A stretch of DNA of 64,000 nt from Eledone cirrhosa (lineage: Eukaryota; Mollusca; Cephalopoda; Octopoda; Eledonidae), in the NCBI GenBank assembly GCA_964016885.1, contig OZ024744.1, positions 114,834,302-114,898,301 of the forward strand, read 5' to 3'. Of this stretch, positions 44,001-56,692 are shown piece after piece. Position 1 is the stretch's first letter; each line of letters opens with the position of its first letter. The position numbers were made by a program, and so were the translations under genes. The notes under the pieces were generated by a model, which had not been told where the DNA came from, did no database searches, and worked only from the letters and a program-made list of their open reading frames with translations.

Positions 44001-47000
44001 TGTCTGACTTGTCGCTGTTGCTGCTGCGGTTGGTGTTGTCATCATTTCTGTTGTCTGACCTGTCGCTGTTACTGCTGCGGTTGGTGTTGTCATCATTTCT
44101 GTTGTCTGACTTGTCGCTGTTGCTGCTGCGGTTGGTGTTGTCATCATTTCTGTTGTCTGACTTGTCGCTGTTACTGCTGCGGTTGGTGTTGTCATTGTTT
44201 CTGTTGTCTGACTTGTCGCTGTTGCTGCTGCGGTTGGTGTTGTCATCATTTCTGTTGTCTGACTTGTCGCTGTTGCTGCTGCGGTTGGTGTTGTCATTGT
44301 TTCTGTTGTCTGACTTGTCGCTGTTGCTGCTGCGGTTGGTGTTGTCATCATTTCTGTTGTCTGACTTGTCGCTGTTGCTGCTGCGGTTGGTGTTGTCATT
44401 GTTTCTGTTGTCTGACTTGTCGCTGTTGCTGCTGCGGTTGGTGTTGTCATCATTTCTGTTGTCTGACTTGTCGCTGTTGCTGCTGCGGATGGTGTTGTCA
44501 TGATTTCTGTTGTCTGTCTTGTCGCTGTTGCTGCTGCGGTTGGTGTTGTCATTGTTTCTGTTGTCTGACTTGTCGCTGTTGCTGCTGCGGTTGGTGTTGT
44601 CATCATTTCTGTTGTCTGACTTGTCGCTGTTGCTGCTGCGGTTGGTGTTGTCATTGTTTCTGTTGTCTGTCTTGTCGCTGTTGCTGCTGCGGTTGGTGTT
44701 GTCATCATTTCTGTTGTCTGACTTGTCGCTGTTGCTGCTGCGGTTGGTGTTGTCATCATTTCTGTTGTCTGACTTGTCGCTGTTGCTGCTGCGGTTGGTG
44801 TTGTCATCATTTCTGTTGTCTGACTTGTCGCTGTTGCTGCTGCAGTTGGTGTTGTCATAATTTCTGTTGTCTGACTTGTCGCTGTTGCTGCTGCGGTTGG
44901 TGTTGTCATCATTTCTGTTGTCTGACTTGTCGCTGTTGCTGCTGCGGTTGGTGTTGTCATCATTTCTGTTGTCTGACTTGTCGCTGTCGCTGCTGCGGTT
45001 GGTGTTGTCATCATTTCTGTTGTTTGACTTGTCGCTGTTGCTGCTGCGGTTGGTGTTGTCATCATTTCTGTTGTCTGACTTGTCGCTGCTGCTGCTGCGG
45101 TTGGTGTTGTCATAATTTCTGTTGTCTGACTTGTCGCTGTTGCTGCTGCGGTTGGTGTTGTCATCATTTCTGTTGTCTGACTTGTCGTTGTTGCTGCTGC
45201 GGTTGGTGTTGTCATCATTTCTGTTGTCTGACTTGTCGCTGTCGCTGCTGCGGTTGGTGTTGTCATCATTTCTGTTGTCTGTCTTGTCGCTGTTGCTGCT
45301 GCGGTTGGTGTTGTCATCATTTCTGTTGCCTGACTTGTCGCTGTTGCTGCTGCGGTTGGTGTTGTCATTGTTTCTGTTGTCTGTCTTGTCGCTGTTGCTG
45401 CTGCGGTTGGTGTTGTCATCATTTCTGTTGTCTGACTTGTCGCTGTTGCTGCTGCGGTTGGTGTTGTCATCATTTCTGTTGTCTGACTTGTCGCTGCTGC
45501 TGCTGCGGTTGGTGTTGTCATCATTTCTGTTGTCTGACTTGTCGCTGTTGCTGCTGCGGTTGGTGTTGTCATCATTTCTGTTGTCTGACTTGTCGCTGCA
45601 GCTGCTGCGGTTGGTGTTGTCATCATTTCTGTTGTCTGACTTGTCGCTGTTGCTGCTGCGGTTGGTGTTGTCATCATTTCTGTTGTCTGACTTGTCGCTG
45701 TTGCTGCTGCGGTTGGTGTTGTCATCATTTCTGTTGTCTGACTTGTCGCTGTTGCTGCTGCGGTTGGTGTTGTCATTGTTTCTGTTGTCTGACTTGTCGC
45801 TGTTGCTGCTGCGGTTGGTGTTGTCATCATTTCTGTTGTCTGACTTGTCGCTGTTGCTGCTGCGGTTGGTGTTGTCATCATTTCTGTTGTCTGACCTGTC
45901 GCTGTTGCTGCTGCGGTTGGTGTTGTCATTGTTTCTGTTGTCTGACTTGTCGCTGTTGCTGCTGCGGTTGGTGTTGTCATCATTTCTGTTGTCTGTCTTG
46001 TCGCTGTTGCTGCTGCGGTTGGTGTTGTCATTGTTTCTGTTGTCTGTCTTGTCGCTGTTGCTGCTGCGGTTGGTGTTGTCATCATTTCTGTTGTCTGACT
46101 TGTCGCTGTTGCTGCTGCAGTTGGTGTTGTCATTGTTTCTGTTGTCTGTCTTGTCGCTGTTGCTGCTGCGGTTGGTGTTGTCATCATTTCTGTTGTCTGA
46201 CTTGTCGCTGTTGCTGCTGCGGTTGGTGTTGTCGTCATTTCTGTTGTCTGACTTGTCGCTGTTGCTGCTGCGGTTGGTGTTTTCGTCATTTCTGTTGTCT
46301 GATCTGTCGCTGTTGCTGCTGCGGTTGGTGTTGTCATTGTTTCTGTTGTCTGACTTGTCGCTGTTGCTGCAGCAGTTGGTGTTGTCGTCATTTCTGTTGT
46401 CTGACTTGTCGCTGTTGCTGCTGCGGTTGGTGTTTTCGTCATTTCTGTTGTCTGATCTGTCGCTGTTGCTGCTGCGGTTGGTGTTGTCATTGTTTCTGTT
46501 GTCTGTCTTGTCGCTGTTGCTGCTGCAGTTGGTGTTGTCATCATTTCTGTTGTCTGACCTGTCGCTGTTGCTGCTGCGGTTGGTGTTGTCATCATTTCTG
46601 TTGTCTGTCTTGTCGCTGTTGCTGCTGCGGTTGGTGTTGTCATTGTTTCTGTTGTCTGACTTGTCGCTGTTGCTTCTGCGGTTGGTGTTGTCATCATTTC
46701 TGTTGTCTGACTTGTCGCTGTTGCTGCTGCAGTTGGTGTTGTCGTCATTTCTGTTGTCTGACTTGTCGCTGTTGCTGCTGCGGTTGGTGTTTTCGTCATT
46801 TCTGTTGTCTGATCTGTCGCTGTTGCTGCTGCGGTTGGTGTTGTCATTGTTTCTGTTGTCTGTCTTGTCGCTGTTGCTGCTGCGGTTGGTGTTGTCATCA
46901 TTTCTGTTGTCTGACCTGTCGCTGTTGCTGCTGCGGTTGGTGTTGTCATCATTTCTGTTGTCTGTCTTGTCGCTGTTGCTGCTGCGGTTGGTGTTGTCAT

Positions 47001-50000
47001 TGTTTCTGTTGTCTGACTTGTCGCTGTTGCTTCTGCGGTTGGTGTTGTCATCATTTCTGTTGTCTGACTTGTCGCTGTTGCTGCTGCGGTTGGTGTTGTC
47101 ATCATTTCTGTTGTCTGACTTGTCGCTGTTGCTGCTGCGGTTGGTGTTGTCATCATTTCTGTTGTCTGACTTGTCGCTGTTGCTGCTGCGGTTGGTGTTG
47201 TCATTGTTTCTGTTGTCTGACTTGTCGCTGTTGCTGCTGTGGTTGGTGTTGTCATCATTTCTGTTGTCTGACTTGTCGCTGCTGCTGCTGCGGTTGGTGT
47301 TGTCGTCATTTCTGTTGTCTGACTTGTTGCTGTTGCTGCTGCGGTTGGTGTTGTCATTGTTTCTGTTGTCTGACTTGTCGCTGTTGCTGCTGCGGTTGGT
47401 GTTGTCATTGTTTCTGTTGTCTGACTTGTCGCTGTTGCTGCTGCGGTTGGTGTTGTCATCATTTCTGTTGTCTGAGTTGTCGCTGTTGCTGCTGCTGTTG
47501 GTGTTGTCATCATTTCTGTTGTCTGACTTGTCGCTGTTGCTGCTGCGGTTGGTGTTGTCATTGTTTCTGTTGTCTGACTTGTCGCTGTTGCTGCTGCGGT
47601 TGGTGTTGTCATCATTTCTGTTGTCTGTCTTGTCGCTGTTGCTGCTGCGGTTGGTGTTGTCATTGTTTCTGTTGTCTGACTTGTCGCTGTTGCTGCTGCG
47701 GTTGGTGTTGTCATCATTTCTGTTGTCTGACTTGTCGCTGCTGCTGCTGCGGTTGGTGTTGTCATCATTTCTGTTGTCTGACTTGTCGCTGTTGCTGCTG
47801 CGGTTGGTGTTGTCATTGTTTCTGTTGTCTGACTTGTCGCTGTTGCTGCTGCGGTTGGTGTTGTCATCATTTCTGTTGTCTGACTTGTCGCTGTTGCTTC
47901 TGCGGTTGGTGTTGTCGTCATTTCTGTTGTCTGACTTGTCGCTGTTGCTGCTGCGGTTGGTGTTGTCATCATTTCTGTTGTCTGACTTGTCGCTGTTGCT
48001 GCTGCGGTTGGTGTTGTCATCATTTCTGTTGTCTGTCTTGTCGCTGTTGCTGCTGCGGTTGGTGTTGTCATTGTTTCTGTTGTCTGACTTGTCGCTGTTG
48101 CTGCTGCGGTTGGTGTTGTCATCATTTCTGTTGTCTGACTTGTCGCTGTTGCTGCTGCGGTTGGTGTTGTCATTGTTTCTGTTGTCTGTCTTGTCGCTGT
48201 TGCTGCTGCGGTTGGTGTTGTCATCATTTCTGTTGTCTGACTTGTCGCTGTTGCTGCTGCGGTTGGTGTTGTCATCATTTCTGTTGTCTGACTTGTCGCT
48301 GTTGCTGCTGCGGTTGGTGTTGTCATCATTTCTGTTGTCTGACTTGTCGCTGTTGCTGCTGCAGTTGGTGTTGTCATAATTTCTGTTGTCTGACTTGTCG
48401 CTGTTGCTGCTGCGGTTGGTGTTGTCATCATTTCTGTTGTCTGACTTGTCGCTGTTGCTGCTGCGGTTGGTGTTGTCATCATTTCTGTTGTCTGACTTGT
48501 CGCTGTCGCTGCTGCGGTTGGTGTTGTCATCATTTCTGTTGTTTGACTTGTCGCTGTTGCTGCTGCGGTTGGTGTTGTCATCATTTCTGTTGTCTGTCTT
48601 GTCGCTGTTGCTGCTGCGGTTGGTGTTGTCATCATTTCTGTTGCCTGACTTGTCGCTGTTGCTGCTGCGGTTGGTGTTGTCATTGTTTCTGTTGTCTGTC
48701 TTGTCGCTGTTGCTGCTGCGGTTGGTGTTGTCATCATTTCTGTTGTCTGACTTGTCGCTGTTGCTGCTGCGGTTGGTGTTGTCATCATTTCTGTTGTCTG
48801 ACTTGTCGCTGTTGCTTCTGCGGTTGGTGTTGTCATCATTTCTGTTGTCTGACTTGTCGCTGTTGCTGCTGCGGTTGGTGTTGTCATCATTTCTGTTGTC
48901 TGACTTGTCGCTGTTGCTGCTGCGGTTGGTGTTGTCATCATTTCTGTTGTCTGACTTGTCGCTGTTGCTGCTGCGGTTGGTGTTGTCGTCATTTCTGTTG
49001 TCTGACTTGTCGCTGTTGCTGCTGCGGTTGGTGTTGTCATTGTTTCTGTTGTCTGACTTGTCGCTGTTGCTGCTGCGGTTGGTGTTGTCATTGTTTCTGT
49101 TGTCTGACTTGTCGCTGTTGCTGCTGCGGTTGGTGTTGTCATCATTTCTGTTGTCTGAGTTGTCGCTGTTGCTGCTGCTGTTGGTGTTGTCATCATTTCT
49201 GTTGTCTGACTTGTCGCTGTTGCTGCTGCGGTTGGTGTTGTCATTGTTTCTGTTGTCTGACTTGTCGCTGTTGCTGCTGCGGTTGGTGTTGTCATCATTT
49301 CTGTTGTCTGTCTTGTCGCTGTTGCTGCTGCGGTTGGTGTTGTCATTGTTTCTGTTGTCTGACTTGTCGCTGTTGTTGCTGCGGTTGGTGTTGTCATCAT
49401 TTCTGTTGTCTGACTTGTCGCTGCTGCTGCTGCGGTTGGTGTTGTCATCATTTCTGTTGTCTGACTTGTCGCTGTTGCTGCTGCGGTTGGTGTTGTCATT
49501 GTTTCTGTTGTCTGACTTGTCGCTGTTGCTACTGCGGTTGGTGTTGTCATCATTTCTGTTGTCTGACTTGTCGCTGCTGCTGCTGCGGTTGGTGTTGTCA
49601 TCATTTCTGTTGTCTGACTTGTCGCTGTTGCTGCTGCGGTTGGTGTTGTCATCATTTCTGTTGTCTGACTTGTCGCTGTTGCTGCTGCGGTTGGTGTTGT
49701 CATCATTTCTGTTGTCTGACTTGTCGCTGTTGCTGCTGCGGTTGGTGTTGTCATTGTTTCTGTTGTCTGACTTGTCGCTGTTGCTGCTGCGGTTGGTGTT
49801 GTCATCATTTCTGTTGTCTGACTTGTCGCTGTTGCTGCTGCGGTTGGTGTTGTCATCATTTCTGTTGTCTGACCTGTCGCTGTTGCTGCTGCGGTTGGTG
49901 TTGTCATTGTTTCTGTTGTCTGACTTGTCGCTGTTGCTGCTGCGGTTGGTGTTGTCATCATTTCTGTTGTCTGTCTTGTCGCTGTTGCTGCTGCGGTTGG

Positions 50001-53000
50001 TGTTGTCATTGTTTCTGTTGTCTGTCTTGTCGCTGTTGCTGCTGCGGTTGGTGTTGTCATCATTTCTGTTGTCTGACTTGTCGCTGTTGCTGCTGCGGTT
50101 GGTGTTGTCATTGTTTCTGTTGTCTGACTTGTCGCTGTTGCTGCTGCGGTTGGTGTTGTCATCATTTCTGTTGTCTGACTTGTCGCTGTTGCTGCTGCAG
50201 TTGGTGTTGTCATTGTTTCTGTTGTCTGTCTTGTCGCTGTTGCTGCTGCGGTTGGTGTTGTCATCATTTCTGTTGTCTGACTTGTCGCTGTTGCTGCTGC
50301 GGTTGGTGTTGTCATTGTTTCTGTTGTCTGACTTGTCGCTGTTGCTGCTGCGGTTGGTGTTGTCATCATTTCTGTTGTCTGACTTGTCGCTGTTGCTGCT
50401 GCGGTTGGTGTTGTCGTCATTTCTGTTGTCTGTCTTGTCGCTGTTGCTGCTGCGGTTGGTGTTGTCATCATTTCTGTTGTCTGACCTGTCGCTGTTGCTG
50501 CTGCGGTTGGTGTTGTCATTGTTTCTGTTGTCTGACTTGTCGCTGTTGCTGCTGCGGTTGGTGTTGTCATTGTTTCTGTTGTCTGACTTGTCGCTGTTGC
50601 TGCTGCGGTTGGTGTTGTCTTTGTTTCTGTTGTCTGACCTGTCGCTGTTGCTGCTGCGGTTGGTGTTGTCATCATTACTGTTGTCTGACTTGTCGCTGTT
50701 GCTGCTGCGGTTGGTGTTGTCATTGTTTCTGTTGTCTGTCTTGTCGCTGTTGCTGCTGCGGTTGGTGTTGTCATTGTTTCTGTTGTCTGACTTGTCGCTG
50801 TTGCTGCTGCGGTTGGTGTTGTCATTGTTTCTGTTGTCTGACTTGTCGCTGTTGCTGCTGCGGTTGGTGTTGTCATTGTTTCTGTTGTCTGACCTGTCGC
50901 TGTTGCTGCTGCGGTTGGTGTTGTCATCATTACTGTTGTCTGACTTGTCGCTGTTGCTGCTGCGGTTGGTGTTGTCATTGTTTCTGTTGTCTGTCTTGTC
51001 GCTGTTGCTGCTGCGGTTGGTGTTGTCATCATTTCTGTTGTCTGACCTGTCGCTGTTGCTGCTGCGGTTGGTGTTGTCATCATTTCTGTTGTCTGACCTG
51101 TCGCTGTTGCTGCTGCGGTTGGTGTTGTCATCATTTCTGTTGTCTGACTTGTCGCTCTTGCTGCTGCGGTTGGTGTTGTCATCATTTCTGTTGTCTGACT
51201 TGTCGCTGTTGCTGCTGCGGTTGGTGTTGTCATCATTTCTGTTGTCTCTCTTGTTGCTGTTGCTGCTGCGGTTGGTGTTGTCATCATTTCTGTTGTCTGA
51301 CTTGTCGCTGTTGCTGCTGCGGTTGGTGTTGTCATTGTTTCTGTTGTCTGACTTGTCGCTGTTGCTGCTGCGGTTGGTGTTGTCATCATTTCTGTTGTCT
51401 GACTTGTCGCTGTTGCTGCTGCAGTTGGTGTTGTCGTCATTTCTGTTGTCTGACTTGTCGCTGTTGCTGCTGCGGTTGGTGTTGTCATCATTTCTGTTGT
51501 CTGTCTTGTCGCTGTTGCTGCTGCAGTTGGTGTTGTCGTCATTTCTGTTGTCTGACTTGTCGCTGTTGCTGCTGCGGTTGGTGTTTTCGTCATTTCTGTT
51601 GTCTGATCTGTCGCTGTTGCTGCTGCGGTTGGTGTTGTCATTGTTTCTGTTGTCTGTCTTGTCGCTGTTGCTGCTGCGGTTGGTGTTGTCATCATTTCTG
51701 TTGTCTGACCTGTCGCTGTTGCTGCTGCGGTTGGTGTTGTCATCATTTCTGTTGTCTGTCTTGTCGCTGTTGCTGCTGCGGTTGGTGTTGTCATTGTTTC
51801 TGTTGTCTGACTTGTCGCTGTTGCTTCTGCGGTTGGTGTTGTCATCATTTCTGTTGTCTGACTTGTCGCTGTTGCTGCTGCGGTTGGTGTTGTCATCATT
51901 TCTGTTGTCTGACTTGTCGCTGTTGTTGCTGCGGTTGGTGTTGTCATCATTTCTGTTGTCTGACTTGTCGCTGTTGCTGCTGCGGTTGGTGTTGTCGTCA
52001 TTTCTGTTGTCTGACTTGTCGCTGTTGCTGCTGCGGTTGGTGTTGTCATTGTTTCTGTTGTCTGACTTGTCGCTGTTGCTGCTGCGGTTGGTGTTGTCAT
52101 TGTTTCTGTTGTCTGACTTGTCGCTGTTGCTGCTGCGGTTGGTGTTGTCATCATTTCTGTTGTCTGAGTTGTCGCTGTTGCTGCTGCTGTTGGTGTTGTC
52201 ATCATTTCTGTTGTCTGACTTGTCGCTGTTGCTGCTGCGGTTGGTGTTGTCATTGTTTCTGTTGTCTGACTTGTCGCTGTTGCTGCTGCGGTTGGTGTTG
52301 TCATCATTTCTGTTGTCTGTCTTGTCGCTGTTGCTGCTGCGGTTGGTGTTGTCATTGTTTCTGTTGTCTGACTTGTCGCTGTTGCTGCTGCGGTTGGTGT
52401 TGTCATTGTTTCTGTTGTCTGACTTGTCGCTGTTGCTGCTGCGGTTGGTGTTGTCATTGTTTCTGTTGTCTGACTTGTCGCTGTTGCTGCTGCGGTTGGT
52501 GTTGTCATCATTTCTGTTGTCTGAGTTGTCGCTGTTGCTGCTGCTGTTGGTGTTGTCATAATTTCTGTTGTCTGACTTGTCGCTGTTCCTGCTGCGGTTG
52601 GTGTTGTCATTGTTTCTGTTGTCTGACTTGTCGCTGTTGCTGCTGCGGTTGGTGTTGTCATCATTTCTGTTGTCTGTCTTGTCGCTGTTGCTGCTGCGGT
52701 TGGTGTTGTCATTGTTTCTGTTGTCTGACTTGTCGCTGTTGCTGCTGCGGTTGGTGTTGTCATCATTTCTGTTGTCTGTCTTGTCGCTGCTGCTGCTGCG
52801 GTTGGTGTTGTCATCATTTCTGTTGTCTGACTTGTCGCTGTTGCTGCTGCGGTTGGTGTTGTCATTGTTTCTGTTGTCTGACTTGTCGCTGTTGCTGCTG
52901 CGGTTGGTGTTGTCATCATTTCTGTTGTCTGACTTGTCGCTGCTGCTGCTGCGGTTGGTGTTGTCATCATTTCTGTTGTCTGACTTGTCGCTGTTGCTGC

Positions 53001-53560
53001 TGCGGTTGGTGTTGTCATCATTTCTGTTGTCTGACTTGTCGCTGTTGCTGCTGCGGTTGGTGTTGTCATCATTTCTGTTGTCTGACTTGTCGCTGTTGCT
53101 GCTGCGGTTGGTGTTGTCATTGTTTCTGTTGTCTGACTTGTCGCTGTTGCTGCTGCGGTTGGTGTTGTCATCATTTCTGTTGTCTGACTTGTCGCTGTTG
53201 CTGCTGCGGTTGGTGTTGTCATCATTTCTGTTGTCTGACCTGTCGCTGTTGCTGCTGCGGTTGGTGTTGTCATTGTTTCTGTTGTCTGACTTGTCGCTGT
53301 TGCTGCTGCGGTTGGTGTTGTCATCATTTCTGTTGTCTGTCTTGTCGCTGTTGCTGCTGCGGTTGGTGTTGTCATTGTTTCTGTTGTCTGTCTTGTCGCT
53401 GTTGCTGCTGCGGTTGGTGTTGTCATCATTTCTGTTGTCTGACTTGTCGCTGTTGCTGCTGCGGTTGGTGTTGTCATTGTTTCTGTTGTCTGACTTGTCG
53501 CTGTTGCTGCTGCGGTTGGTGTTGTCATCATTTCTGTTGTCTGACTTGTCGCTGTTGCTG

Positions 53561-56500
53561 CTGCAGTTGGTGTTGTCATTGTTTCTGTTGTCTGTCTTGT
53601 CGCTGTTGCTGCTGCGGTTGGTGTTGTCATCATTTCTGTTGTCTGACTTGTCGCTGTTGCTGCTGCGGTTTGTGTTGTCATTGTTTCTGTTGTCTGACTT
53701 GTCGCTGTTGCTGCTGTGGTTGGTGTTGTCATCATTTCTGTTGTCTGACTTGTCGCTGTTGCTGCTGCGGTTGGTGTTGTCATCATTTCTGTTGTCTGAC
53801 TTGTCGCTGTTGCTGCTGCGGTTGGTGTTGTCGTCATTTCTGTTGTCTGTCTTGTCGCTGTTGCTGCTGCGGTTGGTGTTGTCATCATTTCTGTTGTCTG
53901 ACCTGTCGCTGTTGCTGCTGCGGTTGGTGTTGTCATTGTTTCTGTTGTCTGACTTGTCGCTGTTGCTGCTGCGGTTGGTGTTGTCATTGTTTCTGTTGTC
54001 TGACTTGTCGCTGTTGCTGCTGCGGTTGGTGTTGTCATTGTTTCTGTTGTCTGACCTGTCGCTGTTGCTGCTGCGGTTGGTGTTGTCATCATTACTGTTG
54101 TCTGACTTGTCGCTGTTGCTGCTGTGGTTGGTGTTGTCATTGTTTCTGTTGTCTGTCTTGTCGCTGTTGCTGCTGCGGTTGGTGTTGTCGTCATTTCTGT
54201 TGTCTGTCTTGTCGCTGTTGCTGCTGCGGTTGGTGTTGTCATCATTTCTGTTGTCTGACCTGTCGCTGTTGCTGCTGCGGTTGGTGTTGTCATTGTTTCT
54301 GTTGTCTGACTTGTCGCTGTTGCTGCTGCGGTTGGTGTTGTCATTGTTTCTGTTGTCTGACTTGTCGCTGTTGCTGCTGCGGTTGGTGTTGTCATTGTTT
54401 CTGTTGTCTGACTTGTCGCTGTTGCTGCTGCGGTTGGTGTTGTCATCATTTCTGTTGTCTGAGTTGTCGCTGTTGCTGCTGCTGTTGGTGTTGTCATCAT
54501 TTCTGTTGTCTGACTTGTCGCTGTTGCTGCTGCGGTTGGTGTTGTCATTGTTTCTGTTGTCTGACTTGTCGCTGTTGCTGCTGCGGTTGGTGTTGTCATC
54601 ATTTCTGTTGTCTGTCTTGTCGCTGTTGCTGCTGCGGTTGGTGTTGTCATTGATTCTGTTGTCTGACTTGTCGCTGTTGCTGCTGCGGTTGGTGTTGTCA
54701 TTGTTTCTGTTGTCTGACTTGTCGCTGTTGCTGCTGCGGTTGGTGTTGTCATCATTTCTGTTGTCTGAGTTGTCGCTGTTGCTGCTGCTGTTGGTGTTGT
54801 CATCATTTCTGTTGTCTGACTTGTCGCTGTTGCTGCTGCGGTTGGTGTTGTCATTGTTTCTGTTGTCTGACTTGTCGCTGTTGCTGCTGCGGTTGGTGTT
54901 GTCATCATTTCTGTTGTCTGTCTTGTCGCTGTTGCTGCTGCGGTTGGTGTTGTCATTGTTTCTGTTGTCTGACTTGTCGCTGTTGCTGCTGCGGTTGGTG
55001 TTGTCATCATTTCTGTTGTCTGACTTGTCGCTGCTGCTGCTGCGGTTGGTGTTGTCATCATTTCTGTTGTCTGACTTGTCGCTGTTGCTGCTGCGGTTGG
55101 TGTTGTCATTGTTTCTGTTGTCTGACTTGTCGCTGTTGCTGCTGCGGTTGGTGTTGTCATCATTTCTGTTGTCTGACTTGTCGCTGCTGCTGCTGCGGTT
55201 GGTGTTGTCATCATTTCTGTTGTCTGACTTGTCGCTGTTGCTGCTGCGGTTGGTGTTGTCATCATTTCTGTTGTCTGACTTGTCGCTGTTGCTGCTGCGG
55301 TTGGTGTTGTCATCATTTCTGTTGTCTGACTTGTCGCTGTTGCTGCTGCGGTTGGTGTTGTCATTGTTTCTGTTGTCTGACTTGTCGCTGTTGCTGCTGC
55401 GGTTGGTGTTGTCATCATTTCTGTTGTCTGACTTGTCGCTGTCGCTGCTGCGGTTGGTGTTGTCATCATTTCTGTTGTCTGACCTGTCGCTGTTGCTGCT
55501 GCGGTTGGTGTTGTCATTGTTTCTGTTGTCTGACTTGTCGCTGTTGCTGCTGCGGTTGGTGTTGTCATCATTTCTGTTGTCTGTCTTGTCGCTGTTGCTG
55601 CTGCGGTTGGTGTTGTCATTGTTTCTGTTGTCTGTCTTGTCGCTGTTGCTGCTGCGGTTGGTGTTGTCATCATTTCTGTTGTCTGACTTGTCGCTGTTGC
55701 TGCTGCGGTTGGTGTTGTCATTGTTTCTGTTGTCTGACTTGTCGCTGTTGCTGCTGCGGTTGGTGTTGTCATCATTTCTGTTGTCTGACTTGTCGCTGTT
55801 GCTGCTGCAGTTGGTGTTGTCATTGTTTCTGTTGTCTGTCTTGTCGCTGTTGCTGCTGCGGTTGGTGTTGTCATCATTTCTGTTGTCTGACTTGTCGCTG
55901 TTGCTGCTGCGGTTGGTGTTGTCATTGTTTCTGTTGTCTGACTTGTCGCTGTTGCTGCTGTGGTTGGTGTTGTCATCATTTCTGTTGTCTGACTTGTCGC
56001 TGTTGCTGCTGCGGTTGGTGTTGTCATCATTTCTGTTGTCTGACTTGTCGCTGTTGCTGCTGCGGTTGGTGTTGTCGTCATTTCTGTTGTCTGTCTTGTC
56101 GCTGTTGCTGCTGCGGTTGGTGTTGTCATCATTTCTGTTGTCTGACCTGTCGCTGTTGCTGCTGCGGTTGGTGTTGTCATTGTTTCTGTTGTCTGACTTG
56201 TCGCTGTTGCTGCTGCGGTTGGTGTTGTCATTGTTTCTGTTGTCTGACTTGTCGCTGTTGCTGCTGCGGTTGGTGTTGTCATTGTTTCTGTTGTCTGACC
56301 TGTCGCTGTTGCTGCTGCGGTTGGTGTTGTCATCATTACTGTTGTCTGACTTGTCGCTGTTGCTGCTGTGGTTGGTGTTGTCATTGTTTCTGTTGTCTGT
56401 CTTGTCGCTGTTGCTGCTGCGGTTGGTGTTGTCGTCATTTCTGTTGTCTGTCTTGTCGCTGTTGCTGCTGCGGTTGGTGTTGTCATCATTTCTGTTGTCT

Positions 56501-56692
56501 GACCTGTCGCTGTTGCTGCTGCGGTTGGTGTTGTCATTGTTTCTGTTGTCTGACTTGTCGCTGTTGCTGCTGCGGTTGGTGTTGTCATCATTTCTGTTGT
56601 CTGACTTGTCGCTGTTGCTGCTGCGGTTGGTGTTGTCATTGTTTCTGTTGTCTGACCTGTCGCTGTTGCTGCTGCGGTTGGTGTTGTCATCA
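53561..56692. repeat. 44-unit (2,244-bp) higher-order duplication within the array
   Basis: Three diagnostic variants recur exactly 2,244 bp apart: ctgcagttgg at 53561 and 55805, tcgtca at 53831 and 56075, and attactg at 54091 and 56335. The variants next to the last pair (TGG unit, then GTC unit, then tcgtca unit) are also in the same order. This is a block duplication rather than unit-by-unit change. The exact borders cannot be fixed by eye. Confidence 0.8.
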
